A stretch of 57,035 bases of DNA from Acidobacteriota bacterium. GTDB lineage: Bacteria > Acidobacteriota > Vicinamibacteria > Vicinamibacterales > UBA8438. The position numbers and the translations under genes were made by a program. Positions within the stretch are counted from its first letter, which is position 1. Each line of letters begins with the position of its first letter. The stretch spans positions 1-57,035 of the forward strand of contig VXME01000151.1 of the NCBI GenBank assembly GCA_009861545.1, read 5' to 3'. The notes beneath the pieces were generated by a model that worked only from the letters and a program-made list of their open reading frames with translations, did no database searches and was not told the origin of the DNA. Positions 35,987 through 43,917 of the stretch are shown piece by piece.

Positions 35987-37072
35987 TCAGGCGCGCGTGC
36001 CGATGGCGCGCAACGAGAGGGCGAACTCCTCGTCGGTGACGTCGTCGACGATCCGGGTGGCGCCGATGGCGGTCGGCAGCACTACGTGCAGGCGCCCGGC
36101 CCGGACCTTCTTGTCGCGCCGCATCGCCTCGACGAGCGCCTGCGCCGAGAGATCGTTGATGGAAGGCAGCGGTCCGAGACGGGCGACGAGGTCGGCGAGC
36201 GCCGACCGCTCCGCTTCCGCGAACACGCCGCGCCGGACACCGAGGTCGGCAACCGCGAGCATGCCGTAGGCGACGGCCTCGCCGTGCCGGAAGCGGCGGT
36301 ACCGGGTGACCGCCTCGATGGCGTGGCCCGCCGTGTGCCCGAAGTTCAGGATGCGGCGCACGCCGCCCTCGCGTTCGTCCTCCGACACGACCCGCGCCTT
36401 GATGCGGCAGGAGTCCGCGATCACCGGGGCCAGCGCCGCCTGATCGCGCCGGACGATGGCGCGCAGGTCGCGCCCCACGCGCTCGAACAGGCCGCGGTCG
36501 GCGATCATCCCGTACTTGACCACCTCGTAGAGTCCGGCCCGGAACTCGCGCCGCGGGAGCGTGCCGAGCACCTCCGGATCGGCGAAGACCGCAAGCGGTT
36601 GGTGGAACGAGCCGATCAGGTTCTTGCCGAGCGCATGGTTGATGCCGACCTTGCCCCCGATCGAGCTGTCCACTTGCGCGAGCAGCGTGGTCGGGATGTG
36701 CACGAGCCCGACGCCGCGCAAATAGGTCGCCGCGGCAAAGCCGACTACATCCCCGATCACGCCGCCGCCTATCGCCACTATGGTGACGCTCCGGTCGGCC
36801 GCCATGCGAATCAGCGCGTCGTAGATCCTGGTGACGGTGAGCGCCGTCTTGGAACGCTCGCCGTCGGGCACCAGGAGGTGCTCCGCACCGCCGAGCGCCC
36901 GTTCGACGGCCGCGCCGTGCGCCTTCCACACCGTGGGGCTCGAGACGACGACACGCTGCGCGGTCACGCCCGCCTCGGCCAGCAGGACGTCGAGGCGGGC
37001 GAGCAGGCCGGCCTCCACGCGCACGGGGTACGCGCGCGAAGCAGTGGCGACCTGGATCACGGTGGGGGACAT
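35987..37072 (-). CDS. aroB: 3-dehydroquinate synthase
   Basis: AroB makes 3-dehydroquinate, the second step of the shikimate pathway. The 361-residue protein has the NAD-binding GGGVIGDVVGFAAA, the segment HIPTTLLAQVDSSIGGKVGIN, and the metal-ligand residues in FRAGLYEVVKYG (Glu), ILNFGHTAGHAIE (His) and RHGEAVAYGM (His). I start at the ATG at 37072 (MSPTVIQVATASRAYPVRVE); a longer frame to 37135 adds a low-complexity Arg/Ala stretch. It is divergent from proS with 92 bases between. Confidence 0.94.
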   Translation of the reverse strand: MSPTVIQVATASRAYPVRVEAGLLARLDVLLAEAGVTAQRVVVSSPTVWKAHGAAVERALGGAEHLLVPDGERSKTALTVTRIYDALIRMAADRSVTIVAIGGGVIGDVVGFAAATYLRGVGLVHIPTTLLAQVDSSIGGKVGINHALGKNLIGSFHQPLAVFADPEVLGTLPRREFRAGLYEVVKYGMIADRGLFERVGRDLRAIVRRDQAALAPVIADSCRIKARVVSEDEREGGVRRILNFGHTAGHAIEAVTRYRRFRHGEAVAYGMLAVADLGVRRGVFAEAERSALADLVARLGPLPSINDLSAQALVEAMRRDKKVRAGRLHVVLPTAIGATRIVDDVTDEEFALSLRAIGTRA

Positions 37073-37081
37073 GCGCGCCGG

Positions 37082-37087
37082 TACAAT
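37082..37087 (+). promoter_or_regulatory. Possible -10 element upstream of proS
   Basis: A TACAAT hexamer stands alone in very GC-rich sequence in the aroB-proS divergent gap. No convincing -35 lies 16-18 bases upstream, so the assignment to proS is tentative. Confidence 0.25.
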
Positions 37088-37164
37088 AGCACCACCCGCG
37101 GCCGGGGCGGGGCGGCGGCGCGCCGCTCGCGCCACTTGGGATCGTGCGAACGAGGACGGAGCAG

Positions 37165-38616
37165 ATGGCGCCCAAACAGCAGGCTTTCGTGACCGAGATC
37201 ACCCCGCAGTCGGAGGACTTCTCGCGCTGGTACACCGACGTGATCCGCCGCGCCGAGCTGGCCGACTACTCGCCGGTGAAGGGGAGCATGGTGATCCGGC
37301 CGTACGGGTACGCCATCTGGGAGCTCATGCAGGCGGAGCTGGACCGGCGGTTCAAGGAAACCGGCCACGTCAACGCCTACTTTCCGTTGTTCATCCCGGA
37401 GAGCCTGCTCCGCAAGGAGGCGGCGCACGTGGAAGGCTTCGCGCCGGAAGTCGCCTGGGTCACCCGCGGCGGCGACGAGACCCTCGATGAGCCGCTCGTG
37501 GTCCGCCCGACGTCGGAGGCGATCATCGGCACGATGTACTCGAAGTGGGTGCAGTCGTGGCGCGACCTGCCGATCCTCATCAACCAGTGGGCCAACGTGG
37601 TGCGCTGGGAGAAGGTCACGCGGTTGTTCCTCCGCACCACCGAGTTTCTCTGGCAGGAGGGACATACCGCCCACGAGACCGAGGAAGAGGCGGAGACGGA
37701 GGCGCGGCGCATGCTGGGCGTCTACAAGGAGTTCCTGGAGACGGAGCTCGCCATCCCGGTGCTCGACGGGCGCAAGACCGAGAGCGAGAAGTTCGCCGGG
37801 GCCGCCCACACGTACTCGGTCGAGGCGCTGATGGGCGACGGGCGGGCCCTGCAGGCCGGGACTTCCCACCATCTCGGCCAGAACTTCGCGAAGGTGTTCG
37901 ACATCACGTTCCAGGCCCGCGACAAGTCCGTGCAGTACGTCTGGCAGACGTCCTGGGGCATGACCACGCGTCTGATCGGCGGCGTCATCATGGTCCATGG
38001 CGACGACAGCGGCCTGATCCTGCCGCCCCGCATCGCCCCGCACCAGGTCGTCATCGTGCCCATCCCGCGGGGCGACTGGCGCGCCACGGTGCTTCCGCGG
38101 GCCCAGGACATCGCGGCGGCCCTGAGACGGGCCGGCGTCCGCGTCATGCTGGACGACCGGGAAGAATACAAGCCGGGCTGGAAGTTCGCCGAGTGGGAGA
38201 TGCGCGGTGTGCCGTTGCGGCTGGAGATCGGTCCCCGGGATATCGAGCAGCAGCAGGTTCTTCTGGCGCGCCGCGACACCCGCGAGAAGCTCACGGCGCC
38301 GATGGATGGACTCGAGGGGCGTGTGAAGGACCTGCTCGACGCCGTGCAGACCGCGCTCTACGACCGCGCGTTGGCGTTTCGCGACAGCCACACCGTTCGG
38401 ACGGCGTCGAGCGACGATTTCCGGCGCGCCTTCGAGGGACGGCCCGGATTCGTAGTCGCCCCGTGGTGCGGATCCGCCGAGTGCGAGGCGCGGATCAAGG
38501 CGGAAACGCAGGCCACCATCCGCAACCTGGCGTTCGACCTGCCCCCGGCGACCGGCGCCTGCGTGTTCTGCGACCAGCCGGGGCTGACCGACGCCTACTT
38601 CGCCAAGGCGTACTGA
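37165..38616 (+). CDS. proS: Prolyl-tRNA synthetase, archaeal/eukaryote-like type
   Basis: ProRS charges tRNA-Pro. This 483-residue enzyme is the short type without the bacterial editing insertion, as in Thermus and archaea. It starts MAPKQQAFVTEITPQSEDFS and includes the class II motif 2 loop FLRTTEFLWQEGHTAH, motif 3 region with LQAGTSHHLGQNFAKVF, and an anticodon-binding domain near residues 290-380. The extra C-terminal domain has four cysteines (CGSAEC and CVFC), the zinc site of the family, and ends YFAKAY with the conserved terminal tyrosine. GGAG seven bases upstream supports the ATG at 37165. Confidence 0.95.
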   Translation: MAPKQQAFVTEITPQSEDFSRWYTDVIRRAELADYSPVKGSMVIRPYGYAIWELMQAELDRRFKETGHVNAYFPLFIPESLLRKEAAHVEGFAPEVAWVTRGGDETLDEPLVVRPTSEAIIGTMYSKWVQSWRDLPILINQWANVVRWEKVTRLFLRTTEFLWQEGHTAHETEEEAETEARRMLGVYKEFLETELAIPVLDGRKTESEKFAGAAHTYSVEALMGDGRALQAGTSHHLGQNFAKVFDITFQARDKSVQYVWQTSWGMTTRLIGGVIMVHGDDSGLILPPRIAPHQVVIVPIPRGDWRATVLPRAQDIAAALRRAGVRVMLDDREEYKPGWKFAEWEMRGVPLRLEIGPRDIEQQQVLLARRDTREKLTAPMDGLEGRVKDLLDAVQTALYDRALAFRDSHTVRTASSDDFRRAFEGRPGFVVAPWCGSAECEARIKAETQATIRNLAFDLPPATGACVFCDQPGLTDAYFAKAY

Positions 38617-38622
38617 ATCGGG

Positions 38623-40281
<1,659 letters not shown>

Positions 40282-40410
40282 CAGTGTCACCCTCGGATTG
40301 GAGTAGCTGTACCCAGTGTATCGGCCGTTGCGCGCCGGAAGTGCAGTGGATGCGCGACCCCGGGTTGCGGGCGGCCATGTTCCGGTCGCTACGCAGGTCG
40401 CGGCTAGGAG

Positions 40411-40453
40411 CTTGCGCCGCAGAACGCAGCGGAGCGAAGTGCTGCGGCGCAAG
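40411..40453. repeat. REP-like hairpin, 12-bp stem
   Basis: CTTGCGCCGCAG (40411-40422) pairs perfectly with CTGCGGCGCAAG (40442-40453). The 19-base loop contains AGCGGAGCGAAG, a tandem of similar GCGA-type units. It lies between tatC and the OmpA-family gene, both on the minus strand, close to the next hairpin. Without a T-run it is not a classic terminator. Confidence 0.55.
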
Positions 40454-40473
40454 GTCATGGAGTGGGGGGATGG

Positions 40474-40503
40474 GCCGAAACGCCGAGCGAGCGAGGCGTT
40501 TCG
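40474..40503. repeat. REP-like hairpin, 10-bp stem
   Basis: CCGAAACGCC (40474-40483) pairs perfectly with GGCGTTTCGG (40494-40503) around the loop GAGCGAGCGA. It starts six bases beyond the tatC stop codon (minus strand). The GCGAGCGA loop resembles that of the adjacent hairpin, suggesting one element family. It may protect or end the tatA-tatC transcript. Confidence 0.55.
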
Positions 40504-40508
40504 GGGCG

Positions 40509-41558
40509 CTAGTCGGCCGTCCGTTTCTGGAACACCCACGCGATGCCGATGCTCAGGATGTAGAGCGCCAGCATCGGGCCGGCCATCACGGTCATCGTCA
40601 CCGGATCGGGGGTCGGCGTCAGAATCGCCGCGACGACGAAGCAGAGCAGGAAGGCGTACTTGAAGTTGCGGATGAGGAAGCTCGACGAGGCGACGCCCAT
40701 CCTGGCCAGAAAGAAGACGATGGTCGGCAGTTGAAAGATGACGCCGCAGGCAAGCACCAGGCGGACGTAGAGCGTGAACGCGGGCTGAATCCGCGGCGTG
40801 AACTCGAGGTACTCGGTCGCCGAGCCGAAGCTCCCGAAGAAGCCCCAGGCGACCCGGAAGAGGATGTAGTGACCGAAGAACGCGCCGCCGATGAAGAAGA
40901 TCGAGGCGAGCGCGACGAACGGAATCGCGAACTTCTTCTCGTGCGCGTACAGACCCGGCGCGATGAAGAGCCACAACTGCGACATGATCACCGGCGTTCC
41001 GATGACGAGGCCCGCCAGCGCGGCCATCTTCAGTCGCAGAAAGAACGCCTCGGTGGCGTCGGTATAGATCAGGGTGCCGCCTTCCTCGAGGACATCGGTC
41101 AGCGGCTCCATGATGAAGTCGAAGATCGGGTCGATGAACCCGAAGCAGACCATGAAGCCGACAGCGAGCGCCGCGAACGAGAGCATGAGCCGCGTCCGCA
41201 GCTCGTCGAGGTGATCGAGGAAGGACATCTTGCCGCCGCCGCCGTCTTCGTCCTCCTCGGCGTCCTCTTCGTCGACGGGAGGACCGCCGGGGCCCGACGG
41301 ACCGGCTGGAGCCGGCAGGGCCGCCGCCGGTTCCGGGGCCGGCGAGGATGCTGTCGGCGTCGCTGCTCCGCTCGCGGCTTCGGGCGGGGCCGATGCGGCC
41401 GGGGGAGCCGCCGCGGGATCTTCCGTCTGCGCCGGCGCTGCGACCGCCTCGGGCGGGGAATCCGCCGTGGATGCGCCTGAGGAATCGGTCTCGGGTGACG
41501 CCACCGCCGCGGCGGACGGATCGGCCTCGGGCACTGCCGGAACCGGAGGTTGTGCCAT
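40509..41558 (-). CDS. tatC: Sec-independent translocase TatC with Pro/Ala N-terminal extension
   Basis: TatC is the twin-arginine receptor. The conserved part starts at residue about 110 (KMSFLDHLDELRTRLMLSF) with six membrane helices, FTLYVRLVLACGVIFQLP and the C-terminal AAILTPTPDPVTM region typical of the family. Residues 1-105 are an added Pro/Ala/Ser-rich stretch with an acidic block (EEDAEEDEDGGGG). Most TatC proteins have no such extension. I use the ATG at 41558 (MAQPPVP); a TTG at 41570 lies four codons upstream. tatA ends 15 bases before. Confidence 0.92.
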   Translation of the reverse strand: MAQPPVPAVPEADPSAAAVASPETDSSGASTADSPPEAVAAPAQTEDPAAAPPAASAPPEAASGAATPTASSPAPEPAAALPAPAGPSGPGGPPVDEEDAEEDEDGGGGKMSFLDHLDELRTRLMLSFAALAVGFMVCFGFIDPIFDFIMEPLTDVLEEGGTLIYTDATEAFFLRLKMAALAGLVIGTPVIMSQLWLFIAPGLYAHEKKFAIPFVALASIFFIGGAFFGHYILFRVAWGFFGSFGSATEYLEFTPRIQPAFTLYVRLVLACGVIFQLPTIVFFLARMGVASSSFLIRNFKYAFLLCFVVAAILTPTPDPVTMTVMAGPMLALYILSIGIAWVFQKRTAD

Positions 41559-41573
41559 CTCGTTCGTCAAGCG

Positions 41574-41936
41574 TCAGGCGCCTGCGCCGGGCTCGGTAGG
41601 ATGGGGCTCCGGTGTCGGCGTCGCGCCGGTCGCCGGCTCGGGCGAGGCTGCCGCCACGGAGGATCCGGATGGATCGGGTTCGGGCGCGTCCTGCGCCGCA
41701 TCGGGGGGCGGCGCGGAGGCCGGAGCGGACTTGGCGGGCGCGGCCTTCGGCGTGCGGCGTTCCTCGATCCGGATTTCCTCGTCGAGCGTGTTGCGGAGCT
41801 CGTTCGACGCGCGCTTGAACTCGCCGAGGCTCTTGCCGAGGGACCGCCCGAGCTCCGGCAGCTTGCGTGGACCGAACACGATCAAGGCGATGACCAGGAT
41901 GATGACCATTTCCCAGACGCCGATTGGACCGAACAT
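41574..41936 (-). CDS. tatA: Sec-independent translocase TatA/TatB-type subunit
   Basis: The 120-residue product starts MFGPIGVWEMVIILVIALIVFGPRKLPELGRSLG, in the family pattern: one membrane helix, the FGP hinge, and an amphipathic helix (KSLGEFKRASNELRN). It could be TatA or TatB; only one such gene is here and the family distinction is weak at this length. The last 60 residues are an Ala/Pro-rich tail. The sequence before the ATG at 41936 (minus strand) has AGGAG. tatC follows on the same strand. Confidence 0.88.
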   Translation of the reverse strand: MFGPIGVWEMVIILVIALIVFGPRKLPELGRSLGKSLGEFKRASNELRNTLDEEIRIEERRTPKAAPAKSAPASAPPPDAAQDAPEPDPSGSSVAAASPEPATGATPTPEPHPTEPGAGA

Positions 41937-41978
41937 GGCAATGCTCCTGGCAGTGATCTTCCGTAACCCGTTCTGAGC

Positions 41979-42008
41979 ATTATAGAAACGGCGGCACCGG
42001 ACGGTCAA
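41979..42008 (-). promoter_or_regulatory. Sigma-70 promoter for tatA-tatC
   Basis: On the minus strand, TTGACC (42008-42003), an 18-base spacer and TATAAT (41984-41979) form a strong promoter, with the start codon of tatA 43 bases after the -10. It is the clearest promoter in the window apart from those of the arginine decarboxylase and pilB genes. Confidence 0.75.
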
Positions 42009-42041
42009 GCGCCACGGCCTCGCGCGGATCGCTCGAAGTTG

Positions 42042-42070
42042 TTGCTGCACAGTAGCTTATCTGATAGCAT
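42042..42070 (+). promoter_or_regulatory. Weak promoter candidate for ctpA
   Basis: TTGCTG (42042-42047), 17 bases and TAGCAT (42065-42070) lie just before ctpA. Transcription would start about 42077, at the ATG itself, and no Shine-Dalgarno sequence is visible, so a leaderless mRNA is possible. Confidence 0.3.
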
Positions 42071-42077
42071 CGGGCAC

Positions 42078-43697
42078 ATGCGAGCAGTGACATCTCTAGC
42101 GACCGGAGTCGGCGCCGTCGTCATGTCGGCCATCGTGGGCGGGTTGTTCGGCGGCCAGGTGCTTGCGCGCCAGGATTCGATGACCCGGCAATACGACGCG
42201 TTCGCGTCGGCGGTCGCCGCGATCGAGGACAACTACGTCGACGACGTGGATGTCGAGCAGCTCGTGTCGCGGGCAATCGGGGGCATGCTGCAGACCCTCG
42301 ACCCGCATTCGAACTTCATGGACGCCCGGCAGTACGCCCGCCTGCGGGAACGCCAGGAGGGCCGCTACTACGGACTCGGGATCCAGATCAGCGTCATCGA
42401 CGGCGGCATCACGGTCAACAGCATTTTCGAGGGGTCGCCCGCCTACCGGCGCGGGATCCGGCGCGGCGACGTCATCGCGCGAATCGAGGGCGAGAACGCC
42501 ATCGGGATGAGCAGCGACGAGGCGGTGCGCCTGCTGCGCGGCCCGCGCGGCAGCGCGGTGGGCATCTCCGTGCGCCGCGACGGCTACGAGGAGTTGATCG
42601 ACCTGCGCGTCGAGCGGGACGAGATCAGCATCGCCACCGTCGAGGCCGCGTTCCTGGTCGACGGGTCGACGGGCTACGTGCGCCTGCGCGACTTCTCGGA
42701 GACGAGCAACGACGAGTTGTCGCGGGCGTTGGCATCGCTGCGCGATGCGGGTGCCGCGCGGCTCCTGCTCGATTTGCGGGGCAACCCCGGCGGGCCGCTC
42801 GATCAGGCCATCAAGGTCTCGAATCAGTTCCTGTCGCGCGGCGACATGATCGTCTACACGCGGGGCCGCGTCGCCAACTCCGACCAGGACTACCATGCCC
42901 GCGACGCCGGAGACTACACGAACCAGCCGCTCATCGTGATGGTGAACCGCAACAGCGCCAGTGCGTCGGAGATCGTCGCGGGCGCGATTCAGGATCACGA
43001 TCGCGGGTTGGTCGTCGGCGAGACCACGTTCGGCAAGGCGCTCGTCCAGTCCATCTATCGCGTGAGCCACGGCGCGGGGCTCGCGTTGACCACGGCCCGC
43101 TACTTCACGCCGAGCGGAAGGATGATCCAGCGGCCGTGGGATACCGCGTTCGACGAGTATCTGACCTATTCCCTCCGCGAGCCGGAGAGCCCGGTGCGCG
43201 CCCCCGCCGACCGCAAGTTCACCAACGCCGGCCGCGAGGTCTACAGCGGGGGCGGCGTCGAGCCGGACCACTTCTTCACGGGGCCGATAGAAGGTTTCGA
43301 TCCGTCGCGCTTCGGGCGACTGCTGGCGGCCAGGCGGGAGTTCATCTCCTTCGCGCAACGATTCATCGCGGCGGGCGATACCCGGGTGACCGTCGAGGGG
43401 CGTGATCGGGAGATCGTCGACCGGGGGTTCGTCGTCGACGACGCGATGCTGGACCGGTTCAAGGCGCATGTCCAGGCGCGGGGGCTGACCGTCGACGAGG
43501 ACGATTTCGCGGACGACGTGGACTTCATCCGCGCGATGATTCACTACGAGATCGACAAGGATCTGTTCGGCGAGATCGAAGCACGGCGAAACCTCTTCGG
43601 GCGTGACCCGCAGGCACAGCATGCATTGACGCTGTTCGACGAGGCGGTTGCGCTGCTGCGGCTGTCCTCGGCGCCGCGCGCCGTCGCCTCCAGATAG
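42078..43697 (+). CDS. ctpA: Carboxy-terminal processing protease (S41 family, PDZ)
   Basis: S41 proteases cut proteins in the periplasm, often at the C-terminus. The 539-residue protein starts with a membrane anchor or signal (LATGVGAVVMSAIVGGLFGG). A PDZ domain follows (residues about 90-180, with YYGLGIQISVIDGGITVNSI and GSPAYRRGIRRGDVIARIEG). The catalytic core has the Ser in NRNSASASEIVAGA and the Lys in GKALVQS. A long C-terminal region (residues about 390-539) goes beyond the core. tatA is divergent, with 141 bases between the two starts. Confidence 0.92.
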   Translation: MRAVTSLATGVGAVVMSAIVGGLFGGQVLARQDSMTRQYDAFASAVAAIEDNYVDDVDVEQLVSRAIGGMLQTLDPHSNFMDARQYARLRERQEGRYYGLGIQISVIDGGITVNSIFEGSPAYRRGIRRGDVIARIEGENAIGMSSDEAVRLLRGPRGSAVGISVRRDGYEELIDLRVERDEISIATVEAAFLVDGSTGYVRLRDFSETSNDELSRALASLRDAGAARLLLDLRGNPGGPLDQAIKVSNQFLSRGDMIVYTRGRVANSDQDYHARDAGDYTNQPLIVMVNRNSASASEIVAGAIQDHDRGLVVGETTFGKALVQSIYRVSHGAGLALTTARYFTPSGRMIQRPWDTAFDEYLTYSLREPESPVRAPADRKFTNAGREVYSGGGVEPDHFFTGPIEGFDPSRFGRLLAARREFISFAQRFIAAGDTRVTVEGRDREIVDRGFVVDDAMLDRFKAHVQARGLTVDEDDFADDVDFIRAMIHYEIDKDLFGEIEARRNLFGRDPQAQHALTLFDEAVALLRLSSAPRAVASR

Positions 43698-43716
43698 CCG
43701 CAGCCTGGGGCCGCGT

Positions 43717-43733
43717 CGGGACTTGCAGTCCCG
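43717..43733. repeat. Inverted repeat overlapping the smc promoter -35
   Basis: CGGGACT (43717-43723) and AGTCCCG (43727-43733) form a 7-bp stem with a TGC loop, 20 bases after the ctpA stop. The repeat overlaps the candidate -35 of smc, so it could be an operator or a weak ctpA terminator. No T-run follows. Confidence 0.35.
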
Positions 43734-43752
43734 TGCGACCGGTTGCTAGACT
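43723..43752 (+). promoter_or_regulatory. Candidate promoter for the smc leader and smc
   Basis: TTGCAG (43723-43728), 18 bases and TAGACT (43747-43752). Four of six bases match at the -35 and four of six at the -10. It is about 100 bases before the 19-codon leader ORF, leaving room for an untranslated leader. Confidence 0.4.
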
Positions 43753-43857
43753 GTTGCGCAACGATTCAGGCGGCCGGTCGGCAGGCAGCCGACAAGTACG
43801 TTCCTGACCCGGCGTTGAGCGTTCCCAGCCGCTCGACAGGTGATGGTGGAGAGACCA

Positions 43858-43917
43858 ATGAACCTGTTCGCGCGGCTGTTTTCGCGTACCCCTCCCCGCG
43901 AGATTCGGCGGTCCTGA
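43858..43917 (+). CDS. Candidate 19-codon leader ORF coupled to smc
   Basis: GGAGAG at 43848-43853 lies four bases before an ATG that opens MNLFARLFSRTPPREIRRS. Its TGA (43915-43917) shares a base with the smc ATG (TGATG). The smc start has no Shine-Dalgarno sequence of its own, so smc translation probably depends on ribosomes ending here. The peptide is basic and I recognise no family; the codons are mostly G/C-ending. Confidence 0.45.
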   Translation: MNLFARLFSRTPPREIRRS

